Assembly: GCF_018263855.1 (NCBI RefSeq) | Contig: NZ_CP073318.1 | Location: 1 to 64,000, forward strand | DNA from: Kutzneria sp. CA-103260 | Lineage (GTDB): Bacteria > Actinomycetota > Actinomycetes > Mycobacteriales > Pseudonocardiaceae | DNA: 64,000 nucleotides | Direction: 5' to 3' | Part shown: in pieces, positions 32,496 to 40,907 of the stretch | How positions within the stretch are numbered: the first letter of the stretch is position 1 | Layout: each line of letters starts with the position of its first letter | The notes under the pieces: model-generated | What the model saw: only the letters and a program-made list of their open reading frames with translations | The model's database searches: none | Told to the model about the DNA's origin: nothing | Made by a program: the position numbers and the translations under genes

Positions 32496-33446
32496 ATGTC
32501 GACACCGCAGCCTTCCGGGGAATCCGGGGAGCGGCTCGTGCGTGGACCCTCCGTCGAGCTCAGCCTGGCGCCGCACGCCCGTCCCGAGGCCGAGGAGCCG
32601 GACGTCGCCGCCAACGGCGAGATCGGTCCCACCGGCCGGCCGGTGCGCCACGTGCCCGAGCCCGCGCTGATCGGCGCGCACGGGCCGGCCACGATCCTGG
32701 CCGTCTGCAACCAGAAGGGCGGCGTCGGCAAGACCACCTCCACCATCAACCTGGGCGCGGCGCTGACCGAGTACGGCCGCCGCGTGCTGCTGGTGGACTT
32801 CGACCCGCAGGGCGCGCTCTCGGTGGGGCTGGGCATCCAGCCGCACCAGCTGGACCGCACCATCTACAACGTGCTGATGGAGCGCACGGTCGGCATCGAG
32901 GACGTCGTGATGCAGACCTGTGTGCCGGACATGGACCTGCTCCCCAGCAACATCGACCTTTCCGCTGCCGAGGTGCAGCTGGTGTCGGAGGTCGGCCGTG
33001 AGCACACCCTCGTGCGCACGCTGCGACCCGTGATGGACCACTACGACTACGTGCTCGTGGACTGCCAGCCCTCGCTCGGGCTGCTCACCGTCAACGCGCT
33101 GGCCGCGGCCGACGGCGTGTTAATCCCACTGGAGTGCGAGTTCTTCAGCCTGCGCGGCGTCGCGCTGCTGATCGACACCATCGAGAAGGTCAAGGAACGG
33201 TTGAACCCCAAGCTTGAGATCACGGGCATCCTCGCCACCATGTACGACCCGCGCACGCTGCACTCGCGGGAGGTGATGGCGCGCGTCGTCGAGGCGTTCG
33301 GCGAGACGGTGTTCGACACCGTGATCAACCGGACCGTGCGCTTCCCGGAGACCACCGTCGCCGGCGAGCCGATCACCACGTGGGCGCCGCGGTCGTCGGG
33401 CGCCAAGGCCTACCGCGCGCTGGCTCGCGAGGTGATCGCCAGGTGA
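32496..33446 (+). CDS. ParA/Soj family ATPase
   Basis: 316 aa from ATG 32496 (GGAGACTGGAGCC upstream). About 65 N-terminal residues are low complexity. The deviant Walker A then appears in NQKGGVGKTTSTINLGAAL, with switch/Walker B regions VLLVDFDPQGALSVGLG and VLVDCQPSLGLLTVNAL. This is the ParA-like protein next to scpAB (Rv1708 type), distinct from the oriC ParAB pair since no parB adjoins. Probable role is in chromosome organisation with the SMC-ScpAB system. Overlaps the next gene (GTGA). Confidence 0.9.
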   Translation: MSTPQPSGESGERLVRGPSVELSLAPHARPEAEEPDVAANGEIGPTGRPVRHVPEPALIGAHGPATILAVCNQKGGVGKTTSTINLGAALTEYGRRVLLVDFDPQGALSVGLGIQPHQLDRTIYNVLMERTVGIEDVVMQTCVPDMDLLPSNIDLSAAEVQLVSEVGREHTLVRTLRPVMDHYDYVLVDCQPSLGLLTVNALAAADGVLIPLECEFFSLRGVALLIDTIEKVKERLNPKLEITGILATMYDPRTLHSREVMARVVEAFGETVFDTVINRTVRFPETTVAGEPITTWAPRSSGAKAYRALAREVIAR

Positions 33447-33775
33447 CTCGCCGCGTCCAGCTTCCGGGTGCGGCCGAGTTGTTCCGGTCCACCAGCACGC
33501 CCAGGACAGGTGTGCCCAGGGAGACACCCGTCCCCGACGACGCCGTATCCTCGGCGGGAACCGGTCGCCGCAAGCACGAGGCGAAGATCACGGTCTACCT
33601 GTCCGACGAGGAGCTGCTGGCGTTGGAGCACGCACGGCTGGCGCTGCGCGCCGCGCACGGCATCGCCGTGGACCGCGGCCGGGTGGTGCGCGCCGCCATC
33701 GCGGCCGTGCTGGCCGACTTCACCCTCCACGGCGCCGACTCGCAGCTGGTCAAGGGCATCGCCCGGGATGACTGA
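33443..33775 (+). CDS. Small RHH-like protein between parA and scpA
   Basis: 110 aa from GTG 33443, overlapping the parA stop. The C-terminal half (KITVYLSDEELLALEHARLA, then RGRVVRAAIAAVLADF) reads like a ribbon-helix-helix DNA-binding unit: one strand then two helices. The N-terminal 45 residues are polar and probably disordered. Tight coupling on both sides (8-nt overlap with scpA) suggests it works with ParA or ScpAB, perhaps as a DNA-binding partner in place of ParB. That is inference; no function is known to me. Confidence 0.75.
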   Translation: MTRRVQLPGAAELFRSTSTPRTGVPRETPVPDDAVSSAGTGRRKHEAKITVYLSDEELLALEHARLALRAAHGIAVDRGRVVRAAIAAVLADFTLHGADSQLVKGIARDD

Positions 33776-34598
33776 TGTGGACCCCGGGTCCCCCGCGGGT
33801 GGCAGGTTCACCGTCCGGCTGAACAACTTCGAGGGCCCGTTCGACCTGCTGCTGCAGCTGATCTCGCAGCACCAGATGGACGTCACCGAGGTGGCGCTGA
33901 GCCGGGTCACCGACGACTTCATCGCGCACCTCAAGACGCTCGGCGAGCAGTGGGACCTGGACGAGACCACCGAGTTCCTGGTGATCGCCGCGACGCTGCT
34001 GGACCTGAAGGCGGCCCGGCTGCTGCCGGCCGGCGACGTCGAGGACGAGGACGACCTGGCCCTGCTGGAGGCCCGGGACCTGCTGTTCGCACGGCTGTTG
34101 CAGTACCGGGCGTACAAGCAGGTCGCGGCCCTGTTCGGCGAGCTGGAGGCCGGCGCCCTGCGGCGGTATCCGCGGTCGGTGTCGCTGGAGGACCGCTACA
34201 CCGCGCTGCTGCCCGAGGTCATGATCGGCATGAGCCCGGTGCGCTTCGCCGAGCTGGCCGCCGCCGTGTTCCGGCCCAAGCCGCCGCCCACGGTTTCCCT
34301 GGCCCACCTGCACATGGGCGCCGTGTCGGTCCGCGCGCACGCCGCCGTGCTGCGGGTGCGCCTGGCCGAGGCCGGCGTGGCGACGTTCGGCGAGCTCGTC
34401 GCCGACTGCGAGAACACGATCGAGGTGGTGGCGCGCTTTCTGGCGCTGCTGGAGCTGTACCGCGAGACCGTCGTGCTGTTCGAGCAGGACGAGGCGCTGG
34501 GGGAGCTGACGCTGCGCTGGTCCGGCGGCAGCGTCGAGGAGGCACAGGCGGCGGCCGAGGTGGACCGGGCGTTCGCCGACGAGGAGGAGTACGGGTGA
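33768..34598 (+). CDS. scpA: Segregation and condensation protein A
   Basis: 276 aa from ATG 33768. The kleisin subunit of the SMC-ScpAB condensin: the N-terminal helical domain FEGPFDLLLQLISQHQMDVT binds the SMC neck and a C-terminal winged helix binds the SMC head. Other family blocks visible are TTEFLVIAATLLDLKAARLL and RYPRSVSLEDRY. smc itself is not in the window. The last 4 nt overlap the scpB start. Confidence 0.95.
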   Translation: MTDVDPGSPAGGRFTVRLNNFEGPFDLLLQLISQHQMDVTEVALSRVTDDFIAHLKTLGEQWDLDETTEFLVIAATLLDLKAARLLPAGDVEDEDDLALLEARDLLFARLLQYRAYKQVAALFGELEAGALRRYPRSVSLEDRYTALLPEVMIGMSPVRFAELAAAVFRPKPPPTVSLAHLHMGAVSVRAHAAVLRVRLAEAGVATFGELVADCENTIEVVARFLALLELYRETVVLFEQDEALGELTLRWSGGSVEEAQAAAEVDRAFADEEEYG

Positions 34599-35446
34599 CG
34601 GAACCCGAGGACACCCCGGCCGCGCCGGAAGCTGTCGAGGCCGAGCCGGTGACGGCGAACGCTGAGCCGGTCGAGGACATCGAGCCCGAGGCCGCCGAGC
34701 CTGACGCGCCGGTCGAGACCGAGTCGGAGCCGACTGAGCCTGGCGAGCTGGCCGAGACCGAGTCGGAGCCGGCTGCCGAGGAGGGTGAGGATGTCGATGT
34801 CGCCGCGGTGATGGGCGCGGTGCTCGACGAGGCCGCGGCCCAGCAGCCCGAGCCGTCGGCCGAGGACGACGAGGTGCTGGTCGGCTCCACCCTGCCCGAC
34901 CTCACCGACGACGCCGTCCTACACGCGGCCCTGGAGTCCCTGCTGCTGGTCGTCGACTCGCCGGCCGAGGACGAGCTGCTGGCCACCGCCCTGGAACAGC
35001 CGGTGAAGCGGATCCGCGAGGCCCTGGAGGCGCTGTCGGCCCGGTACACCGAGTCGGGCAGCGGCATCGACCTGCGCCGGGTCGGCGACGGCTGGCGGCT
35101 GCACACCCGGGACGTCTACGCCCCGTACGTGGAGAAACTGCTGCTCGACGGCCAGCGGGCCAAGCTCACCCGGGCCGCGCTGGAGACCCTGGCGGTGATC
35201 GCCTATCGGCAGCCAGTCACCCGATCGAGGGTGGCGGCGGTGCGTGGCGTGAACGTCGATGGTGTGATCCGGACCCTGGTGACGCGGGGTCTGATCGAGG
35301 AGACGGGCAACGACCCGGACACGGGTGGCATCCTGTATCGGACCACCGAACTCTTTCTGGAGCGGTTGGGGCTGTCCTCGCTGCGGGATCTGCCCCCGAT
35401 CGCTCCGCTGCTGCCCGAAGTGGATGCGATCGACGATGTCGGCTAA
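34595..35446 (+). CDS. scpB: Segregation and condensation protein B
   Basis: 283 aa from GTG 34595. The conserved tandem winged-helix core starts near residue 105 (AALESLLLVVDSPA) and includes GDGWRLHTR, LETLAVIAYRQPVTRSRVAA and RGLIEETGNDP. It is preceded by about 100 residues rich in Glu, Pro and Ala (EPEAAEPDAPVETESEP), longer than in classical ScpB (about 190 aa) but common in actinomycetes. Partner of ScpA in SMC loading and function. The 3' end overlaps rluB by 11 nt. Confidence 0.95.
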   Translation: MTEPEDTPAAPEAVEAEPVTANAEPVEDIEPEAAEPDAPVETESEPTEPGELAETESEPAAEEGEDVDVAAVMGAVLDEAAAQQPEPSAEDDEVLVGSTLPDLTDDAVLHAALESLLLVVDSPAEDELLATALEQPVKRIREALEALSARYTESGSGIDLRRVGDGWRLHTRDVYAPYVEKLLLDGQRAKLTRAALETLAVIAYRQPVTRSRVAAVRGVNVDGVIRTLVTRGLIEETGNDPDTGGILYRTTELFLERLGLSSLRDLPPIAPLLPEVDAIDDVG

Positions 35447-36191
35447 GAACTCTGATGACGGTGTGCGCCTGCAGAAGGTGCTCTCCCAGGCGGGCGTGGC
35501 CTCGCGGCGCGCGGCCGAGGAGCTGATCGCGGAGGGCCGGGTCAGCGTCGACGGCAAGGTCGTCCGGGAGATGGGCAAGCGGGTCGACCCGGACACCGCC
35601 GTGATCCACGTGGACGGCAGCCGGGTCATCGTCCGCGAGGACGTGCTGCACATGGCGCTGAACAAGCCCCAGGGCGTGCACTCCACGATGTCCGACGAGA
35701 TGGGCCGGCCCTGCGTCGGCGACTATGTGCGGGAGCGGGCCGAGTCCGGCGGCGCCCGCCTGTTCCACGTCGGCCGCCTCGACGTGGAGACCGAGGGCCT
35801 GCTGCTGCTGACCAACGACGGCGAGCTGGCCCACCGCCTCATGCACCCCTCGTACCGGGTGCTCAAGACCTACCTGGCCGAGGTGCCCGGGCCGGTCGCC
35901 AAGGACGTCGGCAAGCGGCTCAAGGCCGGCGTCGAGCTGGAGGACGGGCCGATCAAGGTGGACGCGTTCCGCCTGGTCGACTCGCTGCCCGGCAAGGCCA
36001 TGGTCGAGGTCGTGCTGCACGAGGGCCGCAAGCACATCGTGCGCCGCCTGCTCGACGAGGTCGGCTACCCCGTGCTGCGCCTGGTCCGCACCGAGATCGC
36101 CGGCGTCCAGCTGGGCAACCAGCGCCCCGGCTCGCTGCGCCGCCTCACCCGCGCCGAGGTCGGCCAGCTCTACGCCGCCGTGGGCATGTAA
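35436..36191 (+). CDS. rluB: 23S rRNA pseudouridine synthase, RluB family
   Basis: 251 aa from ATG 35436, starting inside scpB. N-terminal S4 domain (VRLQKVLSQAGVASRRAAEE), then the RsuA/RluB/RluF catalytic domain with GRLDVETEGLLLLTNDG, in which D116 is the catalytic aspartate. GRKHIVRRLLDEVG is the other family block. Probably converts U2605-equivalent uridine in 23S rRNA. In M. tuberculosis cmk follows directly; here about 16 kb of other genes intervene. Confidence 0.93.
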   Translation: MSAKNSDDGVRLQKVLSQAGVASRRAAEELIAEGRVSVDGKVVREMGKRVDPDTAVIHVDGSRVIVREDVLHMALNKPQGVHSTMSDEMGRPCVGDYVRERAESGGARLFHVGRLDVETEGLLLLTNDGELAHRLMHPSYRVLKTYLAEVPGPVAKDVGKRLKAGVELEDGPIKVDAFRLVDSLPGKAMVEVVLHEGRKHIVRRLLDEVGYPVLRLVRTEIAGVQLGNQRPGSLRRLTRAEVGQLYAAVGM

Positions 36192-36220
36192 CCACTATCG
36201 CTTCAGTACAGATCGAAATC

Positions 36221-36259
36221 AGGCCGGAGGGAACCCGTGGCCAGGGTTCCCTCCGGCCT
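36221..36259 (+). terminator. Hairpin terminator after rluB
   Basis: A perfect 16-bp stem, AGGCCGGAGGGAACCC (36221-36236) with its complement at 36244-36259 and a 7-nt loop, beginning 30 nt after the rluB stop. No U-tract, as is common in this GC range. It ends the xerD/parA-rluB transcript. Confidence 0.8.
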
Positions 36260-36475
36260 GTCGCCATCTCGAGGCTTTCGGGTGCAAGGACGCTCCGCCC
36301 CGCCTGATCCCTGTCGGAGTTCCTGCCCCCGTGACATCAGCCTGGCTTAGGGAGCGGTCGTCGCCATCCGCTGCGATTGGGCGCGGGCGAGGGGCGCTTG
36401 GTCTCGACCGTCGACGGGTTCGTCGCGACGGTCGGTTTTGCCCAGGAAGAGCGCCTGTTTTCGTGGTCGAGATGG

Positions 36476-36539
36476 TAGAATCGAACGCGTGAGCGAACCT
36501 TTGAACCCGACTCCGAAGCCGTGGCCTGTGTTCCGCTAA
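36476..36539 (+). promoter_or_regulatory. SOS-box-like leaderless promoter with 16-codon frame
   Basis: A TAGAAT -10 hexamer (36476-36481) is fused to TCGAACGCGTGAGCGA (36481-36496), which matches the actinobacterial LexA consensus at 10 of 12 positions, with a perfect left half. A GTG at 36489 opens MSEPLNPTPKPWPVFR and stops at 36539. Such SOS-like promoters often precede DUF222/HNH endonuclease genes; here only a micro-frame remains, so this may be a promoter relic or a real microprotein. The rest of the 36260-36475 spacer shows nothing else. Confidence 0.4.
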
Positions 36540-36547
36540 CTCCTTCC

Positions 36548-36606
36548 CCTAGCTGATGACTTTCGCCACGTCGGGGAGTCGTGTAGCGCGAAAGTCATCA
36601 GCTAGG
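36548..36606. promoter_or_regulatory. 19-bp inverted repeat operator of the marR-MFS operon
   Basis: Two perfect 19-bp arms (36548-36566 and 36588-36606, reading CCTAGCTGATGACTTTCGC and its complement) are separated by 21 nt and lie just before the MarR start. Each arm contains TAGCTGATGA, resembling a MarR-type half-palindrome. A TAGGCT hexamer at 36603-36608, 9 nt before GTG 36617, suggests a leaderless start overlapped by the right arm. Autorepression is likely. Confidence 0.75.
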
Positions 36607-36616
36607 CTTAGTAGTT

Positions 36617-37036
36617 GTGGACGACAACGAGCTGGCGGTCGAGGTTCGGGAAGCGGTGTCGAGGCTGGCCCGCCGGCTGCGTCAGGAGCGGCCGCCGCAC
36701 GAACTGGGGCTCACGTCTCTCTCGGCGCTGTCGAGGCTCTATCGGCTCGGTCCGGCCAGCCCCTCCGCGCTGGCCGCCGCCGAGAACGTGCAGCCGCAGT
36801 CGATGACCCGGGCCCTCGCCACGCTGACCGAGCGCGGCCTGGTCGTTCGTGAACCGCACCCCACTGACGGCCGGCAGACCCTCGTCACCATCACTGACGC
36901 CGGCCGGGCCGTGCTGGAGCAGGATCGCTCCCAGCGGGACGCCTGGCTGGCCGACGTGATCGCCGACCGCCTGACGCCGATCGAGCAGGAGTTCCTGCGG
37001 GCCGCGGCGAAGCTGCTGGAGGTGCTGGCCACATGA
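36617..37036 (+). CDS. MarR family transcriptional regulator
   Basis: 139 aa from GTG 36617. Winged helix typical of MarR: LTSLSALSRLYRLGPASPSA, VQPQSMTRALATLTERGLVV and the wing EPHPTDGRQTLVTIT. Its stop overlaps the MFS transporter start (ATGA), so it is the first gene of a two-gene efflux operon. Probably releases DNA when it binds the exported drug. Appears to be translated without a leader. Confidence 0.92.
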   Translation: MDDNELAVEVREAVSRLARRLRQERPPHELGLTSLSALSRLYRLGPASPSALAAAENVQPQSMTRALATLTERGLVVREPHPTDGRQTLVTITDAGRAVLEQDRSQRDAWLADVIADRLTPIEQEFLRAAAKLLEVLAT

Positions 37037-38385
37037 CCGGCGGCTCGACGACGACTGTCGCGCGGACCGGTGGGCTGCGGCTGGTGTTGCCGGTGGTGCT
37101 GGGCACGCTGCTCAACGCCGTGAACTCGTCGATGATCGCGGTGGCGCTGGTCGACATCCAGCACGAGTTCCACGCTGGCGCGGAGGTCGTCTGGCTGGTG
37201 TCGGGCCTCTATCTGGCGACCGCCGTGGCCCAGCCGACGATGGGGCGGCTGGCCGACCGCTTCGGGGCACGCCGGGTGTTCTGCTGGGGGCTGGTGATCG
37301 TCATGGTCGCCGCCGTCGGAGCGCCGTTCGCGCCGAGCCTGGGCTGGCTGGTCGCGGCCCGGGTGCTGCTGGGAATCGGCACCTCGGCGGCCTATCCCGC
37401 CGGGGTTTCCCTGATGCGGCAGGGAATCAGCGGCGAGGCGACCAACGCGCTCGGGGCCGTCTCCGCCGCGGGGCAGGTGGCCGTGGCGCTGGGCCCGCCG
37501 CTGGGCGGGGTGCTGGTGCTGCTCGCCGGCTGGCGGTCGATCTTCTGGGTCAACCTGCCGATCGCCGCCCTGTCCATGGTCCTGGTGCTGCTGTGGATTC
37601 CCCGCGATCGAGCCCCACGGTCCACTTCGGCCGGTCTGGATCCGTTGGGAATCCTGCTTTTCGCCGCCACCATGGTCGGCCTGCTCGTGTTCCTTCTCGA
37701 TTTCCAGTGGGTCTACCTGGCCGCTGCCGTGGTGCTGGGGATTGTCCTGTTGTGGTGGGAACTTCGCGTGTCTCGGCCGTTCGTCGACGTCCGCATGCTC
37801 CGCGCCAACCGCCCCCTCAGTCGCACCTATGCCCGGGTGGCGGTCACCTACGTCGTCTTCTACACGATCTTCTACGGCGTTCCCCAGTGGCTCGAACAGG
37901 GCCGCCAACTCAGCAGCGCCGAAGCCGGGCTGGTCGTGCTGCCCATCGCCGGCATGGGCATCATCGCCACCGTCATCGCCACCCGCCGGCCACGGTGGCC
38001 CCTGCTGGTCATCGGCTCCGCCGGCCTTCTTGTCGGCAGCCTCGCCCTGCTCCTCGTCGGCGCCTCGACTCCCGTGCTGCTGCTCGTGATCGTGTCCGCC
38101 GTCCTGGGCATTCCCAACGGCTTCAACAGCTTGGGCAACCAGACCGCCATGTACGCCGCCGCCCCCGACGGCCAGGTCGGCACCGCCTCCGGGCTCTACC
38201 GCACCTCCCAGTACGTCGGCGCCAACCTCGCCGCGGCACTGGTGGGCCTTGGTCTCGGCGACCACGCCACCGACAGCGGCCTGCATCTGCTCGCCGCCGT
38301 CATCTCCGTGATCAGCCTGCTGTTGCTGGCCGCTGCCGTCTTCCGCCTCGTCGGCGTCACAAGGCGTCCTCGCACCTCGTGGTGA
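37033..38385 (+). CDS. MFS drug exporter, DHA2 (14-TM) type
   Basis: 450 aa from ATG 37033. About 14 membrane helices with DHA2 signatures: GTLLNAVNSSMIAVALVDIQ in helix 1, GRLADRFGARRVFCWG after helix 2, and ARVLLGIGTSAAYPAGVSLM in helix 4. Probably exports toxic or antibiotic compounds under MarR control. A 49-codon decayed copy of its C-terminal part (NQTAMYAAA...ATDSGLYLLAAVI) lies 2.4 kb downstream, after the NACHT gene, pointing to duplication at this spot. Confidence 0.92.
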   Translation: MTGGSTTTVARTGGLRLVLPVVLGTLLNAVNSSMIAVALVDIQHEFHAGAEVVWLVSGLYLATAVAQPTMGRLADRFGARRVFCWGLVIVMVAAVGAPFAPSLGWLVAARVLLGIGTSAAYPAGVSLMRQGISGEATNALGAVSAAGQVAVALGPPLGGVLVLLAGWRSIFWVNLPIAALSMVLVLLWIPRDRAPRSTSAGLDPLGILLFAATMVGLLVFLLDFQWVYLAAAVVLGIVLLWWELRVSRPFVDVRMLRANRPLSRTYARVAVTYVVFYTIFYGVPQWLEQGRQLSSAEAGLVVLPIAGMGIIATVIATRRPRWPLLVIGSAGLLVGSLALLLVGASTPVLLLVIVSAVLGIPNGFNSLGNQTAMYAAAPDGQVGTASGLYRTSQYVGANLAAALVGLGLGDHATDSGLHLLAAVISVISLLLLAAAVFRLVGVTRRPRTSW

Positions 38386-38517
38386 TCACAGGTCCTTCGC
38401 GAGCTTTTGGAGGAAGGCTGCTTGTAACGCCGCGATGCCGGCACACCGACCGCGATGTCTGCATACTGAGTGTAAGGGCCTGGACACGGGACGCGTACCT
38501 CCTGACTGGGGGAGATA

Positions 38518-40704
38518 GTGACCGGTGAGCATCAACGCGACGACAGCACGGACCCCGATAGCGATCGCCGCTGGCAGGATGCAGAGGTCCGCAACGAGAG
38601 CGGCGCCGTGTCTGGCGCGGCCGTACAGGCGGGGATGATCCGCGAGTTACACGTCCACGCCGATGGCCGGGCTGTCGCCCCCGATCCGCTGACCCTGGCG
38701 GCCCAGCGACTGGCCACGTCGGTGGGCCGCCAGTGGACCGAAGAGGCCGGGTTCCGCTCCCTGCTGCGCCCGAATCCGTTGCGGCTGCAGTGGTCGACCA
38801 CTGATCGCCCGGTGGTGCTCGGTGGGCTCTCCGAGCAGCCGGTGCGGCAGCACGGTGACCGACATGAGCTGGTCGAGATGTTCCGGGCGCTGCCGCACCG
38901 GCGGCTGGTGATCCTCGGCGCCCCGGGCGCTGGCAAGACGGTGCTGGCCCTGTTGCTTGTCCTGGCCCTGCTCGACGATCTGGCGGACAACGATCCGGTG
39001 CCGGTGTTGATGACCGCCTCCTCGTGGAATCCGCAGGAGGAGCACCTGCACACCTGGCTGGTCCGCCGACTGGTCGAGGAGTACCCGGGATTGGCCGACG
39101 AACGCACCTACGGACCGAACGCGGCGATCCGGCTGGTGACCGAAGGCCGGATCATCCCGATCATCGACGGCCTGGATGAGACCCCGGAAGGAGCGCACGC
39201 CGCGGCGCTCGATGCCCTCGATCGCGGCTCGGCCGGCAACCATCCGCTGGTGGTGACCTGCCGCACCATGGAGTACGCGGCCGCCGTGGAAGCTGGTGGC
39301 ACTGTGCTGAGCCGGGCCGCGGTGGTGGAGATCGCACCTGTCGATCCGGTCGATGTCACCGGCTTCCTTGGCTCGGCTGGCCCGTCCGCGCATCGTCGCT
39401 GGCAGCCCGTGCTGGACCGGCTGCGCACCCGGCCCGACGCGCCGTTGGCCCGCGCCCTGACCAGTCCACTGATGGTCGCGCTGGCCCGCACGGTGTACAC
39501 CGATCCCCAGCATGACCCGGCTGAACTGTTGGACCCGGCTCGGTTCGCCGAACAGACGGCCATCGAAGGGCATCTGCTTGATTCGTTCGTGTCGGCCGCC
39601 TACCACCAGCAGCCCGAGGTGCCAGGTCGCACCTGGTCGTCGCGGCGCAGCCGGTATCCGGCCGATCAGGCGCAAGAGTGGCTGCGGTTCCTGGCCGAGC
39701 ACCTCGACCGACTCCATACTCGGGACCTGGCCTGGTGGGAGGTGGTACACGCGGTGTCGTCGCGCACCCGGGGACTCCTCGCCGCCCTCACCTCAAGCCT
39801 GCTCGCCGCGGTCACAGGATTTCTTGCCGACGGACCGGCCAACGGCGTCTTCGATGTGCTCGGCTACATCTTGTGGTTCGGCTTAGCCCCGTTCGTGGTG
39901 TTCCTCCGCGGGTATGTGCCCCGGCCGCTGCACATCGAGCTGACTTTTCACGCGACGGCGGGACGGGTCCTGCGTCGATTCGCGGTGGGCTTCGCGATTG
40001 GGTTCACGCTCGGCATCGCATACGGGCTGGACTATCCGCTGGCCCTGATTGCCGGGCTGGCTCCCGGGTTCGCTCTGGCGTCCTACACCTGGTGGAGTAT
40101 TCCGACCGACGTGACCCAGGTGTCCAGCCCGGCCACGGTGCTGCGCCGCGAACGGCTGGCCACGGCCGCTTTCGGGTCCATTCTGGGGGCAGCCTTCGGT
40201 GTCGTCGTCGGGCTGGTATACGGATTCGCGGCGAATCTCACGCTGAGTACCGGGCAGGCCGCGCTGGCCGGCGTCGCCGCCGCGGCGGCCATGGGCGTGT
40301 GGGGCTACGTGCAGTATGGCCGGGCCGCCGGCCTGCTGTACGGCCTGACTGGCGGCTTGGTGGCCGGGCTCACCGCCGCGTCCGCCTATGCCGGGCCGAT
40401 CAAGAACCCCGCGCTGCTCGGGCTGGTGTATGGCCTGGTGTTCGCGCTGACCATTGGCTACGGCGGCGTGCTGTCCAGGGCCTGGGGTGTTTTTCTGCTG
40501 CACCGGACCTGGCTGGCGCTGTGCGGTCGGCTGCCCTGGCGGCTGATGGCCTTCCTGGACGACGCGCACCGCCGCGGGATCTTGCGTCAGGCCGGTGGCG
40601 TCTACCAGTTCCGGCACGCGCTGTTGCAAGATCACCTTGCCCGGCCCCGCGATGAGGGACGGCAGGATCATTCATCAGGCATCCCACAACAACGGGGTCA
40701 CTAG
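38518..40704 (+). CDS. NACHT-domain NTPase with polytopic membrane C-terminus
   Basis: 728 aa from GTG 38518 (GGGGGAGA upstream). A short N-terminal motif SGAVSGAAVQAGMIRELHVH (28-47) is typical of actinobacterial NTPases of the STAND class. The NACHT module has Walker A GAPGAGKT at 134-141, Walker B IIPIIDGLDE at 212-221 and a TCRTMEY sensor. From about residue 420 come roughly eight membrane helices, then PWRLMAFLDDAHRRGILRQA and YQFRHALLQDHL. No repeat sensor or separate effector gene is attached. Bacterial NACHT proteins include anti-phage (NLR-like) systems; a membrane-perturbing effector is plausible but inferred. Confidence 0.88.
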   Translation: MTGEHQRDDSTDPDSDRRWQDAEVRNESGAVSGAAVQAGMIRELHVHADGRAVAPDPLTLAAQRLATSVGRQWTEEAGFRSLLRPNPLRLQWSTTDRPVVLGGLSEQPVRQHGDRHELVEMFRALPHRRLVILGAPGAGKTVLALLLVLALLDDLADNDPVPVLMTASSWNPQEEHLHTWLVRRLVEEYPGLADERTYGPNAAIRLVTEGRIIPIIDGLDETPEGAHAAALDALDRGSAGNHPLVVTCRTMEYAAAVEAGGTVLSRAAVVEIAPVDPVDVTGFLGSAGPSAHRRWQPVLDRLRTRPDAPLARALTSPLMVALARTVYTDPQHDPAELLDPARFAEQTAIEGHLLDSFVSAAYHQQPEVPGRTWSSRRSRYPADQAQEWLRFLAEHLDRLHTRDLAWWEVVHAVSSRTRGLLAALTSSLLAAVTGFLADGPANGVFDVLGYILWFGLAPFVVFLRGYVPRPLHIELTFHATAGRVLRRFAVGFAIGFTLGIAYGLDYPLALIAGLAPGFALASYTWWSIPTDVTQVSSPATVLRRERLATAAFGSILGAAFGVVVGLVYGFAANLTLSTGQAALAGVAAAAAMGVWGYVQYGRAAGLLYGLTGGLVAGLTAASAYAGPIKNPALLGLVYGLVFALTIGYGGVLSRAWGVFLLHRTWLALCGRLPWRLMAFLDDAHRRGILRQAGGVYQFRHALLQDHLARPRDEGRQDHSSGIPQQRGH

Positions 40705-40749
40705 GGTCCGCACTCCGGACTTGTCGGGTGCGGCTGACAAGGCGACTGG

Positions 40750-40896
40750 AACCAGACCGCCATGTACGCCGCCGCCCTCGTCGGCCTGGGTCTCGGCGCC
40801 CACGCCACCGACAGCGGCCTGTATCTGCTCGCCGCCGTCATCTCGATCACCAGCGCCGGCCTGCTGACCGCCGCGCTGCTGCGCCGGGAGTCCTGA
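40750..40896 (+). pseudogene. Remnant of DHA2 MFS transporter C-terminus
   Basis: In one frame this reads NQTAMYAAALVGLGLGAHAT then DSGLYLLAAVISITSAGLLT and stops at TGA 40894-40896. It matches the end of the intact MFS gene at 38140-38350 almost codon for codon, except that 25 residues between two alanine triplets are missing, as if lost by recombination between short repeats. No start region or upstream helices remain. It lies 45 nt after the NACHT stop. Confidence 0.8.
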
Positions 40897-40907
40897 ATAC
40901 TGGGCAT

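Noticed and set aside
31449..33446. Plasmid-type partition locus
   Set aside because: No parB or replication gene; the ParA-like gene is embedded in the conserved scpAB-rluB chromosome block.
38386..40907. NACHT insertion as part of an insertion sequence or transposon
   Set aside because: No transposase, terminal inverted repeats or target-site duplication seen around it; only the partial MFS duplication is supported.
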